Below, piece by piece: positions 22,799 to 30,027 of a stretch of DNA of 35,320 nucleotides. Under the pieces are notes generated by a model. That model searched no databases and was not told where the DNA came from. It worked only from the letters and a program-made list of their open reading frames with translations. A program made the translations under genes and the position numbers. Source of the stretch: Desulfobacterales bacterium CG23_combo_of_CG06-09_8_20_14_all_51_8 (GTDB taxonomy: Bacteria; Desulfobacterota; Desulfobacteria; Desulfobacterales; Desulfosalsimonadaceae); assembly GCA_002772195.1 (NCBI GenBank), contig PCSG01000397.1, forward strand, positions 1 to 35,320, written 5' to 3'. Position 1 is the first letter of the stretch; the number at the start of each line of letters is the position of its first letter.

Positions 22799-23848
22799 TT
22801 ACTCCTTTTCCTGTGTTCCCAGAATAAAATCTTTGCAGGCATCGAACGTTTTCTGGATATCTTCCCTTTGCGGCTGATGTCTGGCAAATTTGACCAGGTC
22901 GCAATGGGTCAGAAAATTTTTTAAAAGCAGCTTATGAGCAGTGTCAAATTCATTCCGAACCTTAATGCCGGCCAGAAATTCTTCGGTTGTTAATTCCGAA
23001 GCCCGGATATGAAACCGGTTCTCGATATATCGCCGCAGGATGTCGGATATCTTGTGATAAAATTCTTTGATATTTCCTTTTTCCACCAGATTTTCAGATA
23101 CCAGGGCGTTTAATTCATCAAATGCCTGCTGGTGGGCTGGAATTTTCATGATCAGCAGATCGGTTCCATTTTGTTTTCTTTTCCGGATAACAAGAAAAAC
23201 AACGACTCCCGAAATTAATAAAAGCAATGCAATTCCGCCGGTCCAAAACCATAAAGCATAGGATTGCGGCAAATCTTCCGGCGGCTTGATATCGTGGATG
23301 GCCATTTGTGCAAAGTTTTCCGGAAGCAGGGAAGTAACATGCACCGTAATCTCCTCGGTCTCAATCTCATGCCAGGTGCCTTTCGGATCCTTTTTTTCTC
23401 TGAAACGAACCTTCATGGGTGGAATCTTATAGTCACCGGACAGGAAAGGCTCAAGCACGTATGAACGGCTGATCTTTGACCGGTGATCATCGGTCAGCTC
23501 CGGTTGAGAGGTGTGATAGTCCACAATCCCGAATTGTTCCAGTTTTTCACCCAGTCCCGGCAGTTCCACATCATAATCCTCATCGAAAATTACCGAGACT
23601 GTCAGGTTAAGGCGGTCAGCGATCGTGATCTCTGCTTTCTCTGTGTCTAAATGCACACTGACAGGCCCGCGTTCAAAAGTTTTGTGAATGCCTGCGTCCT
23701 TGTCTTTAATCTGGCCCGTCTTATTTTTTTCTTCAGGCGGATTGCATGCGGATAGCCAAACAGCGCTGAGCAGAATTAAAAAAATGCCAAAGGCAAACCG
23801 CTCGTGCGTCGCGCCGGGTATTTTGAATGTATCTGGATAAGGTATCAT
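22799..23848 (-). CDS. Lipoprotein with BatD-like topology in Bat operon
   Basis: A 349-aa protein. A lipoprotein signal is evident (FAFGIFLILLSAVWLSAC, lipobox LSAC, Cys35), although the N-terminal region before it is long. A beta-rich periplasmic domain (about 55-195: FERGPVSVHLDTEKAEITIADRLNLTVSVIF) resembles the Ig-like modules of BatD. A transmembrane helix (ALWFWTGGIALLLLISGVVVFLVI) follows, then a cytoplasmic helical domain with EFYHKISDILRRYIENRFHIRASELTTEEFLA, as in DUF4381 or BatD-tail families. I assign it as a Bat accessory component; the exact family name is uncertain. A 46-base gap separates it from the upstream gene, the largest gap in the operon. Confidence 0.8.
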   Translation of the reverse strand: MIPYPDTFKIPGATHERFAFGIFLILLSAVWLSACNPPEEKNKTGQIKDKDAGIHKTFERGPVSVHLDTEKAEITIADRLNLTVSVIFDEDYDVELPGLGEKLEQFGIVDYHTSQPELTDDHRSKISRSYVLEPFLSGDYKIPPMKVRFREKKDPKGTWHEIETEEITVHVTSLLPENFAQMAIHDIKPPEDLPQSYALWFWTGGIALLLLISGVVVFLVIRKRKQNGTDLLIMKIPAHQQAFDELNALVSENLVEKGNIKEFYHKISDILRRYIENRFHIRASELTTEEFLAGIKVRNEFDTAHKLLLKNFLTHCDLVKFARHQPQREDIQKTFDACKDFILGTQEKE

Positions 23849-23894
23849 GGGTTATTCAAGCGGGTACTGATGTTCAAGGTCCTGGGACAATGGT

Positions 23895-25013
23895 TTATTT
23901 GATATTTCCGGTCTGTGTGCTTCGGGCTTGCGTTTCAGCCTGCGGAGGAGGCGTATCAAATGCTGACTGATGAATCACCACATCGTACTCATCTTTTAAC
24001 CGGGTCAGAAGCTGTTGCCGGATATCATTCTCCTTTTGTGAACGGAGGGCTTTGTAGACATCATTTTTTACATCTTCAAAGGCCTGTTCTTTATCTTCCT
24101 TCATAAAGGCCTTTTTATTTGCCGCATAATAGGTTTCAAGATCAGACTGGGTGATTTTTATCTGGTCGGAATATTCCTTTTCCAGGGCCATTGAAGCAAG
24201 CAGGCTTCTTTCCTGGTCTTTGAGTAGATCCTGGATTTTTGGATCTTCAGTCAGTTTCGTTTCTCGGGCCATTCTATAAAGGATTTCCTCGCCGATATAC
24301 TGGTTTAAAAACATCATCCGCTTGGCTGGAGTTGTAAATTCCTTGAGCAGCGTCTCTTTTTGTTGATGCCGTTCTTTTTCCGGCAGGTAAGGGGCCATCA
24401 TGCGCATTTGCCGTTCAATGGTGTCTTCCATGCGTCGATCAAGTTCTGAAGCGTTAATTTTGCGAGTCCCGATTTCAGCAACCAGCGTATCGTTTGGCGA
24501 GACTGGCTGCATGGTGACGCGATCCGCAAGTTCATGACGCATGGCTGAAAATTTTCCCATTGATTCAAGGCATTCCTGAATCCGCAGGGCGATTTCGGGA
24601 GCAATGGAATCAATGGTATAAATACTCTCTGACCGGTAATATCCATCCAGAGCCTGTTCGTAATCATCGTTGTCCTGATACAGTTTTCCGATCCGGTACC
24701 AGATTAACGCTGCTTCTTTGTCGTCTAATCCGGCTCGAACCATGTATTCCTTCCATGCACTGGCCGATGAAATGCTCAGGCCGCTTTTTTCAAGCTTTAA
24801 GGCGATTTTTTTTAGTTGTTCGCTATCTGCGGCAACGCCGTCGTAACCGGGGATTTTGGTTCCCTTTGGATTTAATGAAATCCATATATCGGCGCCAACG
24901 CCCAAAAGGATCAGTATCAGAAGTCCTGTCAGCAATGTTGTCTGGCGATGGCCGGGGTCCGCCTGTTTCGCGGGCACTTCGAAATTCAATTTTTTCATGG
25001 TGTCTTCCGGCAT
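23895..25013 (-). CDS. Membrane-anchored TPR and SurA/PpiD-like protein
   Basis: A 372-aa protein with one N-terminal transmembrane helix (TTLLTGLLILILLGVGADIWISL, residues about 25-47). Helical repeats around 65-160 read like TPR (ALIWYRIGKLYQDNDDYEQALDGYYRSESIY). From about 180, AEIGTRKINASELDRRMEDTIERQMRMMAPY onwards matches the chaperone-like SurA-N/PpiD helical fold (KETLLKEFTTPAKRMMFLNQYIGEEILYRMARE). No parvulin PPIase domain is present. It is probably a periplasmic chaperone-like partner in the Bat assembly. ATG 25013 follows the DUF58 stop directly with GGAGG nine bases upstream; ATG 24998 is a weaker alternative. Confidence 0.8.
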   Translation of the reverse strand: MPEDTMKKLNFEVPAKQADPGHRQTTLLTGLLILILLGVGADIWISLNPKGTKIPGYDGVAADSEQLKKIALKLEKSGLSISSASAWKEYMVRAGLDDKEAALIWYRIGKLYQDNDDYEQALDGYYRSESIYTIDSIAPEIALRIQECLESMGKFSAMRHELADRVTMQPVSPNDTLVAEIGTRKINASELDRRMEDTIERQMRMMAPYLPEKERHQQKETLLKEFTTPAKRMMFLNQYIGEEILYRMARETKLTEDPKIQDLLKDQERSLLASMALEKEYSDQIKITQSDLETYYAANKKAFMKEDKEQAFEDVKNDVYKALRSQKENDIRQQLLTRLKDEYDVVIHQSAFDTPPPQAETQARSTQTGNIK

Positions 25014-25895
25014 TTATCGATGCCTCCGTCGTTCGCGCATTTTGAAAAATTTGACCAGGTCCACGACATAATCCCGGTTCGTAAAAATTTCGATCTGGTC
25101 AACGTCCATGGAGCGGAACATTTTTTTCAAGTTCTCCTGGCGGGCATGCCCTATTTTTTCGTAATTCCCGCGCACCTGTTTGCTCCCTGTATCAATTAAA
25201 ACCAGTTCTCCGGTTTCCGCGTCTTCCAGTTCGATCAGGCCGATGTTCGGAAGTTTTATTTCCCTGGGGTCGGCAACAGACACGGCCAGGAGATCGTGTT
25301 TTTTCCCCAGCGCGCGCAATTCCCTTTCGTAATTTTCTTCCAGGAAATCCGATATCAGGAACACCACGCTCCGCTTGGTAATGACTCGCCCCATAAATTC
25401 AATGCCGGTCTTGATGTTCGTCTTTGTCTGCCGTGGTTTAAATTTAAGGAGTTCTCTGATTAGCCGGAGCGCATGCGTAGTGCCCTTGGCCGGGGGGATA
25501 AACATTTCCACCTGATCGGTGAAAACAATCAGGCCGACTTTATCATTGTTTTTAATGGCGGAGAAAGCCAGCAGGGCGCACAGTTCCGCAGCCACCTCAT
25601 TCTTTATTTTTCGCGTGCTGCCGAATGATCCGGATGCGGACAGGTCGACCATGAACATAACGGTGAGTTCCCGCTCTTCCACAAACAGTTTGACGTGCGG
25701 TTCACCGGTCCGGGCGGTCACATTCCAGTCAATGGACCGGATATCGTCTCCGATATGATATTCCCGGACCTGGTCAAACTCCATGCCTCGCCCCTTGAAC
25801 ACGCTTTCGTACTCCCCGGCAAGGGATTCGTTGACCGCCCGACTGGTATAGATTTGAATGTAGCGTATTTTTTTTGCGAGTTCTTTGGGAATCAT
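25014..25895 (-). CDS. DUF58 domain protein (VWA-like)
   Basis: A 293-aa DUF58 protein. The family core is GRGMEFDQVREYHIGDDIRSIDWNVTARTGEPHVKLFVEERE (residues about 35-76), followed by a VWA-like segment with MVDLSASGSFG (DxSxS) and LISDFLEENYE. No membrane segment. DUF58 proteins sit almost always beside MoxR ATPases and are thought to be clients or adaptors. Its ATG overlaps the moxR stop (ATGA), so translation is coupled. Confidence 0.95.
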   Translation of the reverse strand: MIPKELAKKIRYIQIYTSRAVNESLAGEYESVFKGRGMEFDQVREYHIGDDIRSIDWNVTARTGEPHVKLFVEERELTVMFMVDLSASGSFGSTRKIKNEVAAELCALLAFSAIKNNDKVGLIVFTDQVEMFIPPAKGTTHALRLIRELLKFKPRQTKTNIKTGIEFMGRVITKRSVVFLISDFLEENYERELRALGKKHDLLAVSVADPREIKLPNIGLIELEDAETGELVLIDTGSKQVRGNYEKIGHARQENLKKMFRSMDVDQIEIFTNRDYVVDLVKFFKMRERRRHR

Positions 25896-26881
25896 GGGAC
25901 ATCAACCGTTTCAAGAATCTGTTGAATAATATCTTCGGATGTTTTTTCTTCCGCTTCCGCCTCATAGGTGACGATTACCCGGTGACGGAGGACATTGAAC
26001 GCAACCGTTTTGACATCCTGAGGTGTGACATATCCGCGTCCCTCAATGAGAGCGTTTGCCTTGGACGCCATGGCTAGAAATATGGTTGCGCGCGGAGAAG
26101 CGCCGTAGCGGATTAACTGGCCGATATCCAGCTTATAATTTTCCGGGTGACGGGTCGCTTCCACCAGATTGACGATATACTCTTCAATTTTATCATCCAT
26201 GTAAATTTCATCAGAGAGTTCCCTCAGTCGTCGGATATCCTGCGTCGAAACAACCGGATTGATGTTGATGGCCGGCGCTGACCGCGCCATTTTTTTCAGT
26301 ATTTCATGTTCCTGGATTTTACTGGGATAGGTGATTTTGAGTTTCAACATAAACCGGTCCACCTGGGCCTCCGGCAGGGGATACGTTCCTTCCTGTTCGA
26401 TGGGGTTCTGGGTGGCCATCACCAAAAACGGATCATCCAGTTTAAAGCTTTCGTCCCCAATGGTCACCTGCCGTTCCTGCATGGCTTCCAGAAGGGCGCT
26501 CTGGACTTTTGCCGGGGCCCGGTTGATTTCATCCGCCAGAACAATATTGGCAAAAATCGGCCCTCGTTTGGTTTTAAATTCTCCGGTTTTGGGATTGTAG
26601 ATCAGGGTTCCGATCACATCGGCCGGCAGGAGATCCGGGGTAAACTGGATTCTCTGGAAAGAGGCCTGGATCATTCGGGCAAGGGTGGTGACGGATAATG
26701 TTTTCGCCAGACCGGGAACGCCTTCAATCAGTATATGATTATTGCAGAGCAGCGCCAACAACAGGCCGTCGATGAGTTTTTCCTGACCGACGATTACTTT
26801 ATGCATTTCAGATCTGATCTGATTGATAACGATGCTTTCTTTTGCAACCCGCTCGCCAATCTGTTTGACATCAACAGCCAT
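25892..26881 (-). CDS. MoxR-family AAA+ ATPase
   Basis: A 329-aa AAA+ chaperone-like ATPase, first gene of the Bat operon. Walker A is EGVPGLAKT, Walker B VLADEIN (RAPAKVQSALLEAMQERQVT), sensor 1 MATQNPIEQEGTYPLPEAQVDRF and sensor 2/lid region PQDVKTVAFNVLRHRV. The arrangement and length are those of the MRP (MoxR proper) subfamily. MoxR proteins act with VWA partners to mature or remodel protein complexes. A TTGACA box on the minus strand at 26998-27003 may mark the operon promoter, but the matching -10 is poor. Confidence 0.96.
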   Translation of the reverse strand: MAVDVKQIGERVAKESIVINQIRSEMHKVIVGQEKLIDGLLLALLCNNHILIEGVPGLAKTLSVTTLARMIQASFQRIQFTPDLLPADVIGTLIYNPKTGEFKTKRGPIFANIVLADEINRAPAKVQSALLEAMQERQVTIGDESFKLDDPFLVMATQNPIEQEGTYPLPEAQVDRFMLKLKITYPSKIQEHEILKKMARSAPAININPVVSTQDIRRLRELSDEIYMDDKIEEYIVNLVEATRHPENYKLDIGQLIRYGASPRATIFLAMASKANALIEGRGYVTPQDVKTVAFNVLRHRVIVTYEAEAEEKTSEDIIQQILETVDVP

Positions 26882-27202
26882 GGTGTTCGCTCCTTACCTG
26901 AAATTTGAAAGTTTTATTTTTAATACTGAAGCAGCAATGGGAAAGGACCATGATTTTCATAAAATTTTGAAAATCAGCTTAATCACCGCTCTATTTTTGT
27001 CAAGTCTTTGTCCCCAAAAATTATTGAAGATGAAACATCAAAATACTCATACTACTGATCATGGGCCGAATATAAGGCATCAAGGATTAAAAAAAGGTTA
27101 AAATTAGATTAAAATTTTCTTATTTTTTCATGGGGATTTGAAAGTTAAAACCGCTTGCATTTTTGAAGTTTGGTGCTATGGTTTTAAAGTCAAAAAATTG
27201 TT
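26882..27202. other. Divergent intergenic region between the Bat operon and HD-GYP gene
   Basis: About 320 bases, AT-rich, no gene. Toward the left a minus-strand TTGACA (26998-27003) with a poor TAAGCT-like -10 could serve the MoxR operon. Toward the right a plus-strand promoter (27155-27182) serves the HD-GYP gene. Poly-A and poly-T tracts are frequent between 27080 and 27130. Confidence 0.5.
27155..27182 (+). promoter_or_regulatory. Candidate sigma-70 promoter of the HD-GYP gene
   Basis: TTGCAT (27155-27160), 16-base spacer, TATGGT (27177-27182). It leaves only about 15 bases before ATG 27203, which favours the downstream ATG at 27236 as the start, or a near-leaderless message. Confidence 0.5.
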
Positions 27203-29185
27203 ATGATGAATAGTTATGTTAACTCAGGATTCCGAATGCCAGACATACTCCTAAATCAGGAACCGCTGATTTATAACAGCCGCATTATTCATTCCTATGT
27301 TCAACTCCTCAAAAAAAAATATCCGGCCGTCAACATAACAGACCTGCTGACATATGCGGGGATGAATGTTCAGGAAGTAAACGACCAGGGGCACTGGTTC
27401 TCTCAGAGTCAGGTTGACCGGTTTTATGATCGCTTGGTGGAACTGACGGGACGGGAAAATATCGCCCGGGAAGCCGGCCGCTATTCCGCATCCCCGGAAT
27501 CCATTGGGGTCATGCGGCAATATGTTCTTGGATTGACCAGCCCTGGGAAAGTTTATGAATTGCTGGAAAAAACATCGGCCAATTTCACAAGATCCGCCAA
27601 ATATGAATCCCGGATGCTGTCTTCCAACAAAGTCCAGGTGACCGTCACGCCTTATCCCGGCGTCAGCGAAAAATCCTTCCAGTGCGAGAACCGGAAAGGC
27701 TTTTTTGAAGCCATTACCATGATTTTCAACCATAAGCAGCCCCGGATCGAGCATCCGGAATGCATCTTCAAAGGGGACCCCTGCTGCCGGTATCTCATAT
27801 CCTGGGAAAAAACATACACAACCTATTTAAAATTGATCAGAAATTATGCCCTGGGCGTTTTTGTTCTGCTGGGTCTTGTCTTAATGCCATTACTGCCGGC
27901 CAGGGCATTGTTTTCCGTTTTTTTATTTTTTGCAATTCTGGTTCTCCTGATTTCCTATGCGGCCGTTCAGGCTGAAAAAAAAGAACTGAACGAGAGCTTG
28001 GAGAATCTGAAGGATGCATCAGACCAGCTCGTTGATCAGATTGAAATTAACTATAACAATCGCCTTGTGACCCAGGAAATCGGTCAGATCATCAACCGAT
28101 ACAACAATCTCAGCGATGTTTTAAGAGAAGTGGTCCTGGTGCTCGAAAAACGTTTAGATTTTGACCGCGGCATGATCATGCTGGCCAACAGGGAAAAAAC
28201 CCTCATGCGTTTTCAGGCGGGGTTCGGCTATTCTCCGGAACAGCATCAATTTTTGCAAAAGCTTTATTTTCATTTGGACAATCCGGATTCAAAAGGTTTT
28301 TTTGTTGTATCCTTCAGAGATAAAAAACCTTTGTTAATCAACAATATTCGCGAGTTCGAAAATAATCTTTCAAGCCGGAGCGTTGGTTTTGTTCAGAAAA
28401 TGGGGGCGCAGTCTTTTATCTGCTGTCCGATCATCTGCGATAATGAAAGCATTGGCATACTGGCGGTTGACAACATCCGGACCCGTCGGCTGCTCGTTCA
28501 AAGCGATATGAGCCTTTTGATGGGGATTTCCCATTTTGTCGGTATCAGTATCCGGCATACCGAACACCTTGAGGCACAGAAAAAACAGTTGAAATCCGTG
28601 CTCAAAGTCCTGGTCTCCAGTATCGATGCCCGGGACCCCGTGACCAAGGGCCATTCGGAGTGGGTTGCGGAGTTTTCCGAAGGCATCTGCGATGCCATGG
28701 GAATTCACAATGAAGAGCGGGAAGTGATTCGGGTGGCGGCCCTGCTGCATGATTATGGAAAAATCGCTATCCCCGATTCCATGCTGAAAAAACCCGACAA
28801 ACTCACCGAGCACGAGTATGAATATGTCAAATTTCATGTGGACAAGACAAAAGAAATACTCGATCAGATTAATTTTGAGGGGCCGCTGAAAGCGGTGCCT
28901 GCTATTGCGGCGGCCCATCATGAAAAATTTGATGGAAGCGGTTACCCCGGCGGGCTCCGTGGCAAGGAAATCCCCCTCGGCGCGCGCATCATAGCGGTGG
29001 CGGATTATTTTGAAGCGCTGACCGCCAACCGGTATTACAGTGACCCCATGCCGCCGGAACTGGTCATCAATATTTTAGAGGAACAAGTCGGGATTTTTTT
29101 TGATGGAGAAATCGTAGAAGCGTTTATCCGCTACTATCGGAATGAATTTTTAAATCGCGAAACCCTGAAGATGTCACTGGCCTAG
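27203..29185 (+). CDS. Membrane-bound GAF/HD-GYP cyclic-di-GMP phosphodiesterase
   Basis: 660 aa. Residues about 30-205 form an N-terminal sensor of V4R/HNOB-like type ending in the Cys motif PECIFKGDPCCRYLISW. Two transmembrane helices (about 213-255: YALGVFVLLGLVLMPLL and ALFSVFLFFAILVLLISYAA) are followed by a coiled-coil. A GAF domain (about 300-450) ends in CCPIICDNESIGILAVDN. The HD-GYP domain (about 470-645) carries HDYGK (His516), HHEKFDGSGYPGGL (His572 onwards) and ADYFEALT, all intact, so hydrolysis of cyclic di-GMP is expected. Start choice is uncertain: ATG 27203 and 27206 lack an RBS, whereas ATG 27236 is preceded by GGATTCCGA and fits the promoter better. The 3' end overlaps the convergent methyltransferase gene by 62 bases. 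Confidence 0.92.
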   Translation: MMNSYVNSGFRMPDILLNQEPLIYNSRIIHSYVQLLKKKYPAVNITDLLTYAGMNVQEVNDQGHWFSQSQVDRFYDRLVELTGRENIAREAGRYSASPESIGVMRQYVLGLTSPGKVYELLEKTSANFTRSAKYESRMLSSNKVQVTVTPYPGVSEKSFQCENRKGFFEAITMIFNHKQPRIEHPECIFKGDPCCRYLISWEKTYTTYLKLIRNYALGVFVLLGLVLMPLLPARALFSVFLFFAILVLLISYAAVQAEKKELNESLENLKDASDQLVDQIEINYNNRLVTQEIGQIINRYNNLSDVLREVVLVLEKRLDFDRGMIMLANREKTLMRFQAGFGYSPEQHQFLQKLYFHLDNPDSKGFFVVSFRDKKPLLINNIREFENNLSSRSVGFVQKMGAQSFICCPIICDNESIGILAVDNIRTRRLLVQSDMSLLMGISHFVGISIRHTEHLEAQKKQLKSVLKVLVSSIDARDPVTKGHSEWVAEFSEGICDAMGIHNEEREVIRVAALLHDYGKIAIPDSMLKKPDKLTEHEYEYVKFHVDKTKEILDQINFEGPLKAVPAIAAAHHEKFDGSGYPGGLRGKEIPLGARIIAVADYFEALTANRYYSDPMPPELVINILEEQVGIFFDGEIVEAFIRYYRNEFLNRETLKMSLA

Positions 29186-30005
29186 TTTTTTTGAGGGGCT
29201 TCCGCCCGCGGCAGGAGATTACCGGGGTGTAGGTAAATCGCCGGGGGTCCAGAAAGAATTCCTTGAAAACCTCGTAAAACTCGTCAAATCCACCTTTAAA
29301 TTCATGAAAATCATAGCCGGACTGCCGGGCCGCCACCTCGGCTTTGGTAATCCAGTTAAAAGTATGGATGCGGTTGAGTTGTCCGAAAAACAGATGATGG
29401 GCCTGCATATCCACATCAATTTCTTCAAAATTCAGATCATATAAATAGGAATACAATTTCCGGCCCGCATAAGGGTCAAAATTTTTTCGGGTTTCCAGGA
29501 CCTTCATCAACCCCGTAAGGCTTTTCATCAATGCTTCCGGCGCTTCAAAATGGCTCAGGCAGTTATGGTCGAGATCAATCAGGCAGATGATTCCGCCGGG
29601 CTTTAATATATTATAGAGATTTTTAACGATTTCAAAGCTGTCTTGCCGATGATATTCCAGCAGAAACCGGACCCAGATAAAATCGAAGACTCCGATATCA
29701 TCCAAGGGCCTGCATACGTCGCGGCAGAAAAAACGAACTGAGTGACTGAGAAAATGGGTCTCGGCATCTTTTATGCGGACTTCTGAACTGTCGATGCCCA
29801 CAGCTTCGCCTTTCGGACCCACGATTTTTTTCAGATAAAATGTTGTTTTTCCGGCGCCGCATCCGATATCCGCGACCCGCATGCCGGGCTGGATGCCCGC
29901 CCAGTTGGCCTGTTTTTCAAGGGTTGCGCGATCTGTTTTCAGCTTCAGACGAAGAATCTCCTGGTCGCTTTCCATGATGTATTTGTATGCAAACATATCA
30001 GTCAT
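29124..30005 (-). CDS. Class I SAM-dependent methyltransferase
   Basis: A 293-aa Rossmann-fold methyltransferase. Motif I is VADIGCGAGKTTFYL (residues about 44-58), followed by the acidic end of strand 2 (EAVGIDSSE) and the later strands FDFIWVRFLLEYHRQDSF and LKPGGIICLIDLDHN. This closely resembles UbiE-like folds; the substrate is unknown. It is second in a minus-strand operon with the PilZ protein (22-base gap). The last 25 residues (RGRKPLKKTRPVTSSGF) look like an extension read through the 3' end of the HD-GYP gene on the other strand, so the terminus may have grown recently. Confidence 0.9.
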   Translation of the reverse strand: MTDMFAYKYIMESDQEILRLKLKTDRATLEKQANWAGIQPGMRVADIGCGAGKTTFYLKKIVGPKGEAVGIDSSEVRIKDAETHFLSHSVRFFCRDVCRPLDDIGVFDFIWVRFLLEYHRQDSFEIVKNLYNILKPGGIICLIDLDHNCLSHFEAPEALMKSLTGLMKVLETRKNFDPYAGRKLYSYLYDLNFEEIDVDMQAHHLFFGQLNRIHTFNWITKAEVAARQSGYDFHEFKGGFDEFYEVFKEFFLDPRRFTYTPVISCRGRKPLKKTRPVTSSGFRDLKIHSDSSG

Positions 30006-30027
30006 TGGGTGTCCATCCTGTTGTGTT

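Noticed and set aside
16682..26881. CRISPR array or prophage explanation for the long minus-strand block
   Set aside because: No spaced direct repeats and no phage genes; all frames match Bat/MoxR operon components.
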